Notes: a model not told the origin generated them from the sequence alone. A DNA stretch of 64,000 nucleotides from Abiotrophia defectiva ATCC 49176 (GCF_000160075.2 NZ_KI535340.1:531761-595760); one strand, 5' to 3'. Counted from the stretch's first letter, positions 26,115 to 36,299 are shown. Translations and numbers: made by a program.

Positions 26115-26660
26115 TCACCTTTCTGGCCCATACAACGACCATAAACCAATTTTAGCTTCCTTGGCTTCTTTTTGCGATGCTTCCAAATAATTCAAATATC
26201 GCGTATTAGGTGGGTAAACATACGCAACTTGGGCGAGGCCATCACGCACTAAAATTTCTTGAACAAGTTGACCATCAACCCAAACATAAATTAAATCACG
26301 TTGATACTTATCTTTGTGTGTTCCAATATCATATTCAACTTCAATTTTGTGGGCTTCACGAAGCAACTGCTGGAGTCTCTGTTTGGCTTCAAGTCCATAT
26401 GGCTGTTGCCCCAGTCGAGGATGATGTAACTCAGGAGTGTCTATTAGTAACAAACGCGCTTTAATCGCCTTACCGGAGCCTAGGTCAAAATAGGCAGTAT
26501 CTCCGTCGACTACCTGATATGCCTTGACTACTTCAAGTAATTTTGGATTAACTGGCTTAGCCTGCAGGTTAGGTGAAGCTTGGGCTACCACTCCTACTGA
26601 ACAAACACCTCCACAGATAGTCACTAGAGCTAATAGAAGTATAAAAAGTGACCGTCTCAT
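26115..26660 (-). CDS. nuc: Secreted thermonuclease (staphylococcal nuclease family)
   Basis: 181 residues: signal peptide (RRSLFILLLALVTICGG core, cleavage near VAQA-SP) and one SNase OB-fold domain. Catalytic and Ca2+ residues are conserved: second Asp of VDGDT (Asp54), Arg69 in ARLLLIDTPE, Asp74, Thr75, Glu77, and Arg121 in DKYQRDLIY. The pattern LVRDGLAQVAYVYPPNTRY closely follows the S. aureus enzyme. It should degrade extracellular DNA and RNA with Ca2+. It overlaps its upstream paralog by 4 nt (ATGA), so the two are co-expressed. Confidence 0.94.
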   Translation of the reverse strand: MRRSLFILLLALVTICGGVCSVGVVAQASPNLQAKPVNPKLLEVVKAYQVVDGDTAYFDLGSGKAIKARLLLIDTPELHHPRLGQQPYGLEAKQRLQQLLREAHKIEVEYDIGTHKDKYQRDLIYVWVDGQLVQEILVRDGLAQVAYVYPPNTRYLNYLEASQKEAKEAKIGLWSLYGPER

Positions 26661-27403
26661 CGTTCACAACCGATACCGTCTCCATCACGATCAAACTTTG
26701 GATCCCATCCTGGATCACCTGGCCGGATAGGTGCAGCACCAGCCGCCTTGACTTCCTTACAGTTCTTATAGAAAACGGATGGTTGGGCAGGAGCAGCAGC
26801 TGGCGTTTGAGCCTGGCTAGCACTCAAGTCCTTGCGAACTGGATCATTGGAATACACTCCGCTCTGAGACCAAATTTTGCTACTGGATTGCTTGGCATAG
26901 TCTTCAGATTCCCGCATGACTTTGAGGTAAGGTTCATCCGCTGACTGAATATAGTCCACTCGCGCTAATCCTTCCGTAACTAGAGCTTCCTGAAGCAAAA
27001 CATCATCCGCCCATAGAAAGAGTGTGGATTTGCCGTCAATTTTTTGTTCTGCTCCTCCCGACTCTTCTACATTGAGTGTGTCAGCCTCCTCAAGCAAACT
27101 GTTTAAGCGTTCTTTTGCTTCTTTGGCGAAAGGTTTATTACCTTTCATTTCGGGCGCATTGACCATAGCTAAATGTGCCTCATAGCTTGAATCATCTGGT
27201 AGAGTTACCTTGATTAAGTCACCTTCTAAGGCCTCAATAGACTTTACTTTGGTGACTTTTCTGTCTCCCGTTTGCTGAGCCAAAACTTTATAGCCCAAAC
27301 TATCTTGACTAACCTTAGCAGATACATTTGCACTTAGAGTGCTACCGGCGCATAACAATAGAAACGATGCGCTAATATAGACTGACTTTTTCATTGCACA
27401 CAC
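26657..27403 (-). CDS. Secreted SNase-like protein with degenerate active site and excalibur domain
   Basis: 248 residues. Signal peptide (KKSVYISASFLLLCAG), an SNase-like domain (about 50-175) and a C-terminal excalibur Ca2+-binding motif with DRDGDGIGCE and a preceding FYKNCKEV. Aligned with the neighbouring nuclease, the catalytic Arg35-equivalent is His77, Asp40 is Asn82, Thr41 is Ala83 and the Arg87-equivalent is Lys125; Glu85 is kept. It is therefore probably not a nuclease. Start is uncertain: GTG 27403 has GAGAGG close upstream, ATG 27394 gives a cleaner signal peptide. A -10 TATACT lies at 27457-27452. Confidence 0.85.
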   Translation of the reverse strand: MCAMKKSVYISASFLLLCAGSTLSANVSAKVSQDSLGYKVLAQQTGDRKVTKVKSIEALEGDLIKVTLPDDSSYEAHLAMVNAPEMKGNKPFAKEAKERLNSLLEEADTLNVEESGGAEQKIDGKSTLFLWADDVLLQEALVTEGLARVDYIQSADEPYLKVMRESEDYAKQSSSKIWSQSGVYSNDPVRKDLSASQAQTPAAAPAQPSVFYKNCKEVKAAGAAPIRPGDPGWDPKFDRDGDGIGCER

Positions 27404-27553
27404 TTCCCTCTCATTTTTTCACGCAACACAGAATAATTCCTACTATTAAATAGTATAATCATCCACAAACATTATTCTAGCACTCTCCACTCTATCTGCA
27501 ATAGGCATCATTAAAAACAACAAAACAGATAAGTTTTACCCTAGTTTTTACTC

Positions 27554-27581
27554 AAAAAAAGCAGGCCTAGGCCTGCTTTTT
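27554..27581. terminator. Terminator of the leuS-spoU operon
   Basis: Perfect palindromic stem AAAAAGCAGGCC/GGCCTGCTTTTT with a 2-nt loop, overlapping the spoU stop codon; T-run on the minus strand. Confidence 0.88.
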
Positions 27582-28347
27582 ACGCTTGAAAATAAAACAT
27601 TAGAATGCCACCAGCAACTGCTACATTGAGTGACTCAGCCTGCCCTGGCATAGGAATGTAGATAGTCTGGTCAGCTACTTGAATAACTGCTTCAGAGACT
27701 CCTTGTCCTTCGTTGCCTAGCACTAAGGCTAGCTTCTGATTGGCTGGCACCTCTTGATAGGCTTTCGCCTCCTGGTGAAGAGCCGTAACCAACCAAGGAA
27801 TACCAGCGGCTTCAAAGGCTGGACGGGCCTCCTGTAAGAGGTCCAAACTGACAACCTCCAGGTGCCAAAGTGAACCTTGGCTAGCTCTTAGGACCTTGTC
27901 ATTGTAGACATCCACTGTACCTTTGCCTAGAATGACCCCATCATAAGCTGCTGCATCTGCTGTTCGAATCAGGGTTCCCAGGTTACCTGGGTCTTGCACC
28001 GCATCCAAAATCAGGTAACGTTGACCAGAAGGTTGCCAATCAAGGGGCGATGACGGTAAGTCGATAATCGCCATAATTCCTTGGGGTGTTGGCGTCTCGC
28101 TCAGGTCCTTCAAGAGCTCAGGACTGACCAGTAAAAGTGGCAGACTAAGAGCCTGATCAGGCAACTGACTTAAATCATAATCCAGTGTAGCTACCAAATG
28201 GCGGACTGGTTGACCTGACTTAAGGGCTTCTTCTACCAGATGAGTCCCCTCAATCAGGTACTGCCCCGCCTTCTGGCGCCCCTTGGCAGTAGCTAGTTTC
28301 TTCCAGGCCTTAATCTTAGGATTTTGCTTGGATTGAATAACTTCCAT
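27580..28347 (-). CDS. SpoU/TrmH-family RNA 2'-O-methyltransferase (YsgA-like)
   Basis: 255 residues. N-terminal substrate-binding domain (about 5-95) and a C-terminal SPOUT knot. The three SpoU motifs are clear: DPGNLGTLIRTADA, LVLGNEGQGVS and IPMPGQAESLNVAVA. It methylates a ribose in tRNA or rRNA; the target nucleotide cannot be read from sequence. It follows pepV by 8 nt with no strong ribosome-binding site, suggesting coupling. In many Firmicutes this gene sits upstream of pheST, whereas here it ends the leuS operon. Confidence 0.92.
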   Translation of the reverse strand: MEVIQSKQNPKIKAWKKLATAKGRQKAGQYLIEGTHLVEEALKSGQPVRHLVATLDYDLSQLPDQALSLPLLLVSPELLKDLSETPTPQGIMAIIDLPSSPLDWQPSGQRYLILDAVQDPGNLGTLIRTADAAAYDGVILGKGTVDVYNDKVLRASQGSLWHLEVVSLDLLQEARPAFEAAGIPWLVTALHQEAKAYQEVPANQKLALVLGNEGQGVSEAVIQVADQTIYIPMPGQAESLNVAVAGGILMFYFQA

Positions 28348-28355
28348 GGCAAGAC

Positions 28356-29765
28356 CTAGCGTGTAATACGGTAGATAGCTTCAGCATAGATAGCTGTTGC
28401 CTTAAGTAAGTCATCAATCGCAATAAATTCATTAGCTTGGTGCATAGTGTCAATGGAATCCGGGAACAAGGCACCGTAGGCTACCCCACGTGGCATCAGG
28501 CGACCATAGGTCCCGCCACCGATGGTCATTTCGTGTCCTTCAAGGCCAGTCTGCTCTTCATAGACTGCTAACAATTCCTTAACCATTGGGTCATCAACTG
28601 ACACATAGTGTGGCTCCTTGAACTCGCCCCATTCGATACTTAAATCATGGCCAGCCAAACGTTGAGCAGTTTGGGCTGCCATTTTTTCTGGGTCAGTGCC
28701 TTTTGGATAACGGAAGTTAGCGACGACGCTACCACCTTTATCGTCTTGGTAGTTAACCAAGCCCACGTTCATGGTCAATTCTTGCATGACGGGATCACGG
28801 TGAGCCAGGCCTAAGTTAACCCCTTCAAAATCCAGATGAAGATGGTCCGCTAAAAGATGAAGGAAGCTCTCTGCACCTTCTTGATCAAATTCAAAACGGT
28901 GTAGGTACTTAGCCAAGAAGGTTGCCGCATTGACCCCTTTGCTTGGTGTCGAACCGTGGGCTGCCTTCCCAATCAAGGAGAAGGTCGCTTGGTTGCCTTG
29001 CAATTGCACTTGGCCACCTAATTGATGTTCTAAGAGGAAGGACTCAAAGTCTACCACTAGCTCGGCTAAATTAGCACTTTCAACGACAGCCGTTGCGTCT
29101 TGAGGCACCATGTTTTCACGCAAGCCTGCTTCGAAGCTAACTAAGTGGTTAGCTCCAGCCGCCTTAGCCCCAGCTTGGAAGTTAAAGGTCGCTGACACGT
29201 TACCTTTCTCACCGTTAATGATTGGGAAAATGGCATCTGGTGAGAAGCCATAGTCTGGCATTTCAGCGTGTTTGAAGTAATAATCCATACATTGCCAGCC
29301 ACTCTCTTCGTCCGTCCCGACGATTAAGTGAAGGCGTTGGTTAAGTTCTAAACCTAATTCACGTAAGAGTTTAAGCGCGAAGTAAGCTGCCACTGTTGGC
29401 CCCTTGTCATCGCTAGAGCCACGAGCATAGATACGGCCATCTTTCACCACTGGTTCAAAAGGATCGGTATCCCAGCCAGTTCCTACGGGTACCACATCGA
29501 CGTGGCCCAGAATACCAACTAGCTGATCCCCTGACCCAACTTCCACACGTCCAGCCCAAGGACCAAATTGCTTAGTTTCAAAGCCATCTTCTTGTGCCAT
29601 GTTGAGAAATTCTTCCAAGGCCGCCTTAGGTCCAGGTCCTACTGGCGCCTCTGGCGTCGCCTTGTCGTCCTCACGGACAGAAGGCACCTTCAATAAACGG
29701 AATAAATCTGCGAAGAGCGCCTCTTTACGCGCTTCGACTTCTTGTAACCAATTAATCTTTGTCAT
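28356..29765 (-). CDS. pepV: Dipeptidase PepV
   Basis: 469 residues, M20 zinc peptidase. Visible metal and catalytic sites: GHVDVVP (His88, Asp90), GSSDDKGP (about 117-123) and TDEESGW (Glu153-Glu154), with a lid domain in the middle (about 185-380) and the late HQANEF histidine. It releases amino acids from unspecific dipeptides in the cytoplasm, as in lactic acid bacteria. TAGGAGG precedes the ATG. Its presence downstream of the Leu T-box would tie dipeptide breakdown to the tRNA-Leu charging state. Confidence 0.94.
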   Translation of the reverse strand: MTKINWLQEVEARKEALFADLFRLLKVPSVREDDKATPEAPVGPGPKAALEEFLNMAQEDGFETKQFGPWAGRVEVGSGDQLVGILGHVDVVPVGTGWDTDPFEPVVKDGRIYARGSSDDKGPTVAAYFALKLLRELGLELNQRLHLIVGTDEESGWQCMDYYFKHAEMPDYGFSPDAIFPIINGEKGNVSATFNFQAGAKAAGANHLVSFEAGLRENMVPQDATAVVESANLAELVVDFESFLLEHQLGGQVQLQGNQATFSLIGKAAHGSTPSKGVNAATFLAKYLHRFEFDQEGAESFLHLLADHLHLDFEGVNLGLAHRDPVMQELTMNVGLVNYQDDKGGSVVANFRYPKGTDPEKMAAQTAQRLAGHDLSIEWGEFKEPHYVSVDDPMVKELLAVYEEQTGLEGHEMTIGGGTYGRLMPRGVAYGALFPDSIDTMHQANEFIAIDDLLKATAIYAEAIYRITR

Positions 29766-29783
29766 AGTCTACCTCCTAAAAAC

Positions 29784-30515
29784 TTATTCTGCCACATAGC
29801 CATACGGCTCGAGAGCTTGCGCCTCTTGCTCAGTCAAGGAGCGCCACTGGCCATGGGCTAAATCTGACTCTAAACGCAGGGGCCCCATGGCCAAGCGATG
29901 GAGGCTCAGAACCTCCTTGCCGACGGCTTGGAACATACGCTTCACTTGATGGAATTTACCTTCCTGAATAATAACCTGAATTTGGCTGGTGCCTTGATCC
30001 ACATCTTGACTTAAAACCGTCAACTCAGCTGGCAAGCTAGTAAAATCACCCAAGTCCAGCCCCGCCTCAAAGGCCGCGATATCCGCCTGGTCCACCAAAC
30101 CTCGAATGGTGGCAGTATAGGTTTTATCCACTTTCTTCTTAGGCGACAAAAGCTGGTGGGCGAGCTGCCCATTATTGGTGAGTAGCAAAAGGCCAGTTGT
30201 GTCAATGTCTAAACGACCAACAGGGAAGAGGTCCAGATGTTGGTAACCTTCTCCTAGCCAGTCAATAACGGTCTGATGGTGTCGATCTTCTGTGGCAGAC
30301 AAAATCCCCTCTGGTTTGTTAAGTAAATAATAGTGATATCGCTGATAGGGGACCAATTGGCCCCCTACAGCAACGCAGTCGCTACCGGGTGTCACTTGCG
30401 TGCCGCCCTTGCTGCAAACCTGATCATTGATAGTGACGATTTTTTGGGCTAGCAATTGCTTGATGTCTTTCCGACTGCCCCAGCCCGTATCCGCCAAATA
30501 TTTCTCAATTCTCAT
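29784..30515 (-). CDS. rsuA: RsuA-family 16S rRNA pseudouridine synthase
   Basis: 243 residues with an N-terminal S4 domain (about 1-48) and a pseudouridine synthase domain. The catalytic Asp103 is in PVGRLDIDTTGLLLLT; LLNKPEG and KFHQVKRMF are family signatures. Members of this group form pseudouridine in the 530 loop of 16S rRNA; the exact site is assumed from E. coli RsuA. The ATG overlaps the murJ stop (ATGA). Confidence 0.92.
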   Translation of the reverse strand: MRIEKYLADTGWGSRKDIKQLLAQKIVTINDQVCSKGGTQVTPGSDCVAVGGQLVPYQRYHYYLLNKPEGILSATEDRHHQTVIDWLGEGYQHLDLFPVGRLDIDTTGLLLLTNNGQLAHQLLSPKKKVDKTYTATIRGLVDQADIAAFEAGLDLGDFTSLPAELTVLSQDVDQGTSQIQVIIQEGKFHQVKRMFQAVGKEVLSLHRLAMGPLRLESDLAHGQWRSLTEQEAQALEPYGYVAE

Positions 30516-33500
30516 GAGAAGAACCTCATCTTATCTTGCAAGTCTTTCTTACGCGAACCGAAGAGGATTGGTAAGAGGCCAAAGAGGGCCATTACTGTCA
30601 TGTAGACGAAGACACCTACCAAGACAACCAAGATGACCTTGACGAAAGTCATGCCTCGTCCAACTGGCCCCATGAGGCCGTTCAAGACTTGAGCCCAGAT
30701 GCTAGTGCTAACCCCCATCAAGGCTGTCCCCACTAACATCTTAACAAGTTTTGGTGTCATTTCGCTATAGCGTAAAGGTACCGACTTGTGGATGGTCCGC
30801 CACATGAGTAAGGATGATACCAAGAAGGCAAGGCCTGTCGATAGGAAGGTTCCTTGTGCTTGGAAGAGGGCCACAAGTGGGAATTGCAGGACAACTTTGA
30901 CGACTAAACCAATCAAGAGATGCCAGATGGAGAGACGACGGAAATTCATGGCTTGGAGAATGGTTGATAGAATGGTATAGAGCCCCAAGATAATTGACAT
31001 GTAGGAGGCCGTCACCAGAAGACCTGGCCCTGAATGACTCCCATTAGCATAGAAAAGTTGATAAACTTCGGTTGGAATACTTGCCATACCAACTGCGGCT
31101 GGCAACATCACAAAGCTGAAGAGTAAGATAACGTGCTGAATTAAATCTCCCGTCCCTTCCTTATCCTGTTCAGCAAAACGTTTGGTGATGGCTGGCAGAG
31201 AAGACAGGGAAATCCCAATAGCCAAGGAAATGATAATCATAATCAGCTTATTGACGTCTAGACTCAGCACCCCATAGAGTTCCGCGATTTCACTACGCAA
31301 GAGGCTAGAAGTGTAACCCATAATCTGGCCGAAAGTATAGGTATCGATGTTTTGCGCGATAATAATACCGGATCCTACCAGGATGAAAGGAACAGAGTCT
31401 ATAAGCATAATCCGCAGGGTCTTCATTAAATCGAATTCATCACGGGATTGATCCGTCGCGATTAAAGCCTTAATCATCGGCAAGCGACGAAGATAGACGA
31501 AAATCAAGTAGACCAGTGACACCGCCGCCCCGATAAAGGCTGCAAAAGTCGAATGGATAACCGCTGTTGTCGCTGCCCCATTGAAGAGCTTCATGACAGC
31601 ATAAGTCGCTGCCAACATATAGAAGACGCGAGCAATTTGTTCCAGAATTTGGGATACAGCTGTTGGCACCATGTTATTGTAGCCTTGGAAATAGCCCCGT
31701 AAAAGACTCATGACTGGCAAGATAACTAGCGGTGGTACTAAGGAACGAATAACCAAAGTGGCTGCCGCATGGTCAATGGTTGGCGTCGCTGCTGCTAAGG
31801 CCGGCGCTACGAAGAAGAGCGCGGTAGCTGTAACCAAGCCCATCAAACTCATGACAATCATACTTGCCTTAAAGAGTTGGTCGGCAAAACGGTATTGCTT
31901 TTTGGAGTGATAGTAGGCCATTTGTTTGGCAATGGCACTTGGAAAACCTGCCGTCCCAATAGCTAGGAATAGTGCATAAGGTTGGTAACCCGCACTATAT
32001 AAAGTATTGGCATTGAGGTAGTCTGCCCCTAACCAAGCCGCCCAAGGAATGACATAAATGGCACCCAAAATCCGGGAGAAGATGTTCCCGAAAGTCAGCC
32101 AAGTCGCCCCTTTGACGATGGTTTGCTTCTCATTAAGTTCCGCCTCAATGGTGACGTCATCTTCATTCAGGTATTCTTCTAGAACCTGGTCCGTCAGAAT
32201 AGGCTCCGTAAAGACCTGAGTAGCCTGGCTAACCTGGTCACTGTAGGCTTGAATGGCCTCTGGCGTAATCGCCTGGGTGTCCGTTAAGTCAAAGGCTAGT
32301 TGTTGGCCTAGAGATGGGCTTTGAGGACTGGCGGTCTGAGGTCTTTCCGTCGGACGCGCCGCTTGAGGCTCCGGGCGGCTAGCCACCGCCTCTTCTTCTA
32401 GTTCCAAATCAAAATCTGAACTAGGGGAGGTATCAGAGCCGGTTTCAAGTTCTGAGGCGTCATGTTCAGCCTCTGGCTCTACTTCTTGCTCCGAAGCTGT
32501 TAGGCTGGCACCACCTTGACTATCATCTTCATCATGGTCAGAATCTGACTCATCAGAAGCTTGACTCGTTTGGGAAGCCTCTTGAGAAGTTGCTTCTGAC
32601 TCTGACTCCTCTTCTTCCTTAGGTTCGCCTTCTTGAATCCAACGTACTAGGCGTTGCCATAGGTTAAGTTTTGGCTCAGCTTCTTGCTCTTCTTGAGGCT
32701 CTTGCTCAGTCACTTGATCTGAGTCTAAGCTTGCATCATCTGCGAGCTCGGAGTTAGCTTCTGGCTCCGCCTCTTGCTCCTCTATATCTAAGACAGATAC
32801 CGGCGCCCATTGATGGTCATCATGCTTACCTTCTTCTGTAACTAGCTCGGCTTCTTCCAACTCAACAGGCTCTAGCAAATCAAGTTCAGCAGCTTCTTCT
32901 ACTGCCTCCTCTTGGGATAGAGCTTGATTTTCTTGGTCTTCTTGACTAGGCTCTGAACTTTCAATCATTTCTGAAGCAAGGTTTACTTCGGTTGGTTCAA
33001 TCGTTTCAACTTCAGCTAATTTTACTTCTGTATCACTTGCTTCGAGTTCTGGTTCTGCTTGACTTCCAGTCTGACTAGGCTCGTCATTAACTTCCACCTC
33101 TACAGGCTCTTCAGCTAATTTGTCTTCTGGCGCAGCTGCCTCTTCCTTAGGTTTGAGGCTGTTGACTCTTTGCGTGATACCTTGCCACCAGTTTTGCATC
33201 AGTCGCTCAATCTTGGTTGGGGTCAATTCTGGTGCCCCAAATTGGTCATAAGCGTCCAAATCGTCTAAGTGATCTAAGCTATAGTGGGCTTCATAGACAG
33301 CGTCTAAATCTAAGCGAGGTAGCTTAAGCGATTTTGATGCCTTGGCTTCTGTCGGCTGAGGTTTTGGATGTTTTGGACGATAGATAAAAGGATTGTAGTT
33401 TGGATCGTCTTGTCCTTCTAAATCAAGATTGCTTACTGAGCTGCTTTCAGCACTCTCTAGCTCTAACTCTGGAAGATTAGCATCGAGTTGGTCTTGTTCT

Positions 33501-33853
33501 TCCTCAACTTCAGCTTGCTCCGTTGGCTCAGCTTCTTCCTCCCAGGCTGGTAAGTCATTGACTACCCAATCTGCCTTTTTCTCGGTTGGTTGGCTAGGAG
33601 TTGGCTCGGCATCTGCTTGGAAGATGGGGTCTACATCAAATTGATCATCGTCTAGTTCCAAATCCAGGTCAGCTGGCAGGTTGAGGTTAAAGTAATCGCC
33701 ATCTTCTGGTTGCACATTAGGCCGACGTAGTTTCTTCATGTCTTCTTTGGAAAAGATGACGGTCTCATGCAAGTTTTGTTCTTCGGCCAACAAAGCCTGT
33801 AAATCCGGGCTTGGTGTGCCGCGCTCTAAATCGCGCTTGTCTCTTTCTGTCAT
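30512..33853 (-). CDS. MurJ/YtgP-like lipid II flippase with a ~575-residue acidic N-terminal extension
   Basis: 1113 residues from ATG 33853; AAGGAG is 9 nt upstream of it and only 3 nt from ATG 33859. Residues about 580-1113 are a complete MOP-superfamily transporter of the YtgP/MurJ-SpoVB type: KGATWLTFGNIFSRILGAIY, GTAGFPSAIAKQ, LLRGYFQGYNNMVPTAVSQI and about 14 transmembrane segments. It should flip lipid II or a related polyprenyl-linked precursor. Residues 1-575 are low-complexity, Glu/Asp/Ser/Gln-rich and mostly disordered, interrupted by two Trp-rich helices near 222 and 403. Bacillus YtgP has no such extension. Second gene of the leuS operon. Confidence 0.88.
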   Translation of the reverse strand: MTERDKRDLERGTPSPDLQALLAEEQNLHETVIFSKEDMKKLRRPNVQPEDGDYFNLNLPADLDLELDDDQFDVDPIFQADAEPTPSQPTEKKADWVVNDLPAWEEEAEPTEQAEVEEEQDQLDANLPELELESAESSSVSNLDLEGQDDPNYNPFIYRPKHPKPQPTEAKASKSLKLPRLDLDAVYEAHYSLDHLDDLDAYDQFGAPELTPTKIERLMQNWWQGITQRVNSLKPKEEAAAPEDKLAEEPVEVEVNDEPSQTGSQAEPELEASDTEVKLAEVETIEPTEVNLASEMIESSEPSQEDQENQALSQEEAVEEAAELDLLEPVELEEAELVTEEGKHDDHQWAPVSVLDIEEQEAEPEANSELADDASLDSDQVTEQEPQEEQEAEPKLNLWQRLVRWIQEGEPKEEEESESEATSQEASQTSQASDESDSDHDEDDSQGGASLTASEQEVEPEAEHDASELETGSDTSPSSDFDLELEEEAVASRPEPQAARPTERPQTASPQSPSLGQQLAFDLTDTQAITPEAIQAYSDQVSQATQVFTEPILTDQVLEEYLNEDDVTIEAELNEKQTIVKGATWLTFGNIFSRILGAIYVIPWAAWLGADYLNANTLYSAGYQPYALFLAIGTAGFPSAIAKQMAYYHSKKQYRFADQLFKASMIVMSLMGLVTATALFFVAPALAAATPTIDHAAATLVIRSLVPPLVILPVMSLLRGYFQGYNNMVPTAVSQILEQIARVFYMLAATYAVMKLFNGAATTAVIHSTFAAFIGAAVSLVYLIFVYLRRLPMIKALIATDQSRDEFDLMKTLRIMLIDSVPFILVGSGIIIAQNIDTYTFGQIMGYTSSLLRSEIAELYGVLSLDVNKLIMIIISLAIGISLSSLPAITKRFAEQDKEGTGDLIQHVILLFSFVMLPAAVGMASIPTEVYQLFYANGSHSGPGLLVTASYMSIILGLYTILSTILQAMNFRRLSIWHLLIGLVVKVVLQFPLVALFQAQGTFLSTGLAFLVSSLLMWRTIHKSVPLRYSEMTPKLVKMLVGTALMGVSTSIWAQVLNGLMGPVGRGMTFVKVILVVLVGVFVYMTVMALFGLLPILFGSRKKDLQDKMRFFS

Positions 33854-33866
33854 CTGCATCGTCTCC

Positions 33867-36275
33867 TTAATTTGCTACGATATTGACTAATCGGTTAGGA
33901 ATTGCTACCACTTTGCGTAGGGTCTTGCCTTCAAGTTGTGCTTGAATTTCTGGCAAGTTAAGAGCTAACTCACCTAAGGCATCTGCTGCCATATTGGCTT
34001 CTACCATGACCTTAGCCTTAATCTTACCATTAATTTGAACTACAACTTCTACCTGATCTTCAATGGTCAAAGCTTCCTCATAGCTTGGCCAAGCGACATG
34101 CGAAATGCTGTCTTGGTGACCTAGCTTTTGCCAGATTTCCTCACAAATATGTGGAGCCAATGGCGCCAACAATTGAATCAGGCCTTGAGCATAAGCTTTT
34201 GGAATGATGGTCTGGTCTTTCGTTGCATTGAGGAAAATCATCATTTGCGAAATTGCGGTATTGAAGTGAAGAATTTCATAGTCTTCCGTTACCTTCTTGA
34301 CAGTTTGATGGTAGACACGTTCTAGGGCTGGGTTCTCAGCATCTTGGATTCGCTCACTGAGGCTACCGTCCTCTGCTACATAGAGACGCCAAATCCGTTC
34401 AAGGAAGCGACGAGTAGATTCCAAACCATTTTCACTCCAAGCAATAGAAGCATCCAATGGTCCCATGAACATTTCGTAGACACGTAGGGTATCTGCCCCG
34501 TATTGGTCAACCACATGGTCAGGATTGACCACATTGCCCTTGGACTTGGACATTTTGTTGCCGTCCGTCCCCAAGATCATGCCTTGGTTGAAGAGTTTCA
34601 TGAATGGTTCCTTAGTGGGTACTACACCTAAATCGTAGAGGAATTTATGCCAGAAACGCGCGTAAAGCAAGTGCAAGACAGCGTGTTCTGCGCCCCCAAT
34701 ATAGAGGTCAACTGGCAACCATTTGGCTAACTTGTCTGGATCTGCTAGGCGCTCTGAATTCTGTGGGTCGATATAACGGAGATAGTACCAAGAACTTCCC
34801 GCCCATTGTGGCATGGTGTTAGTCTCACGGCGACCTTTACGCCCTGTCTCTGGATCCACTACGTTGACCCAATCTTCAATAGCAGCCAATGGTGATTCGC
34901 CCGTACCACTTGGTTGAATCTTATCAGTCACTGGCAGACGAAGTGGTAATTGATCTTCAGGCACTAGACTCATACTGCCGTCTTCCCAATGAATCACTGG
35001 GATAGGCTCGCCCCAATAACGTTGACGTGAGAAGAGCCAGTCACGTAGACGGTAGTTGACCTGACGTTGGCCTTTACCCTTGGCTTCTAACCAATCAATC
35101 ATGGTTGTGATGGCTTCTGCATTATGAAGGCCGTTCAAGAAGTCAGAATGAATGTGCGGCCCATCGCCTTCATAGCAACCAGACTCATTATGTTCAATTA
35201 CGGACACAATTGGCAACTCATACTTGCTAGCAAATTCGAAGTCACGTTCGTCGTGGGCTGGTACCCCCATGACCGCCCCGGTCCCATAAGAAGCCAAGAC
35301 ATAGTCCGCAATCCAAATTGGTAAGGATTCACCAGTTACGGGATGCTTGACATAGCCCCCTGTGAAGACACCAGATTTGTCTTTATTAAGAGAGGTCCGA
35401 TCCATATCGCTCTTAGTTGCCACTGCTTCGACATAGGCTTTTACAGCGGCTTCCTGTTCAGGGCTGGTGACTTTCGCCACTAACTCATGTTCAGGCGCCA
35501 AGACCACATATGTAGACCCGAAAAGGGTATCTGCACGTGAGGTAAAGACTTGCACTTGATCAGGGTGCCCCACAATATCAAAGTTAATCAAAGCCCCTTC
35601 AGATTTACCAATCCAGTTACGTTGCATCTCCTTAAGGCTTTCAGGCCAGTCTAGGAGATCCAAATCTTCTAGTAGACGCTCTGCATAGGCTGTAATCTTG
35701 AGCATCCATTGTTTCATTGGCTTACGGTAAACAGGATGGCCCCCACGCTCGGATTTACCATCAATGACTTCCTCGTTCGCCAAGACGGTCCCTAGGGCAG
35801 GACACCAGTTAACGGCTACTTCTGCTTCATAGGCCAAGCCTTTTTCGTACATTTTGGAGAAAATCCATTGGGTCCATTTATAATAGTTAGGATCGGTTGT
35901 ATTGACTTCCCGCTCCCAGTCATAGCTGAAACCAAGTGAATTGATTTGACGGCGGAAAGTTTCGATATTGGCAGCAGTAAAATCAGCTGGGTCATTCCCC
36001 GTATCCAAAGCGTATTGTTCAGCAGGCAAACCAAAGGCATCCCAACCCATTGGGTGCAAGACATCATAGCCTTGTGCCCGTTTCATACGCGCCACGGCAT
36101 CTGTTGCTGTATAGCCCTCTGGGTGTCCTACGTGCAAGCCCTGACCAGATGGATAAGGGAACATATCTAGCGCATAGAACTTGGGATGTCCAGGACGCTC
36201 CTGAGTTTTAAAAGTTTGATTTTGGCGCCAATAGTTTTGCCATTTTTCTTCGATTGCTTTGTGATTATAGGTCAT
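33867..36275 (-). CDS. leuS: Leucyl-tRNA synthetase
   Basis: 802 residues from ATG 36275 (AAGGAGG 7 nt upstream); the frame is open to 36332 but that part belongs to the T-box leader. Class I synthetase with the HIGH-type motif [16 protein letters not shown], the CP1 editing domain (about 220-400, ending in [13 protein letters not shown]), [11 protein letters not shown], and KMSKSKGN before the anticodon-binding domain. It charges tRNA-Leu. Expressed from a T-box-controlled promoter and followed by murJ, rsuA, pepV and spoU without a visible terminator. Confidence 0.98.
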   Translation of the reverse strand: MTYNHKAIEEKWQNYWRQNQTFKTQERPGHPKFYALDMFPYPSGQGLHVGHPEGYTATDAVARMKRAQGYDVLHPMGWDAFGLPAEQYALDTGNDPADFTAANIETFRRQINSLGFSYDWEREVNTTDPNYYKWTQWIFSKMYEKGLAYEAEVAVNWCPALGTVLANEEVIDGKSERGGHPVYRKPMKQWMLKITAYAERLLEDLDLLDWPESLKEMQRNWIGKSEGALINFDIVGHPDQVQVFTSRADTLFGSTYVVLAPEHELVAKVTSPEQEAAVKAYVEAVATKSDMDRTSLNKDKSGVFTGGYVKHPVTGESLPIWIADYVLASYGTGAVMGVPAHDERDFEFASKYELPIVSVIEHNESGCYEGDGPHIHSDFLNGLHNAEAITTMIDWLEAKGKGQRQVNYRLRDWLFSRQRYWGEPIPVIHWEDGSMSLVPEDQLPLRLPVTDKIQPSGTGESPLAAIEDWVNVVDPETGRKGRRETNTMPQWAGSSWYYLRYIDPQNSERLADPDKLAKWLPVDLYIGGAEHAVLHLLYARFWHKFLYDLGVVPTKEPFMKLFNQGMILGTDGNKMSKSKGNVVNPDHVVDQYGADTLRVYEMFMGPLDASIAWSENGLESTRRFLERIWRLYVAEDGSLSERIQDAENPALERVYHQTVKKVTEDYEILHFNTAISQMMIFLNATKDQTIIPKAYAQGLIQLLAPLAPHICEEIWQKLGHQDSISHVAWPSYEEALTIEDQVEVVVQINGKIKAKVMVEANMAADALGELALNLPEIQAQLEGKTLRKVVAIPNRLVNIVAN

Positions 36276-36299
36276 CACATAACCTCCTTGCATTTCTGA

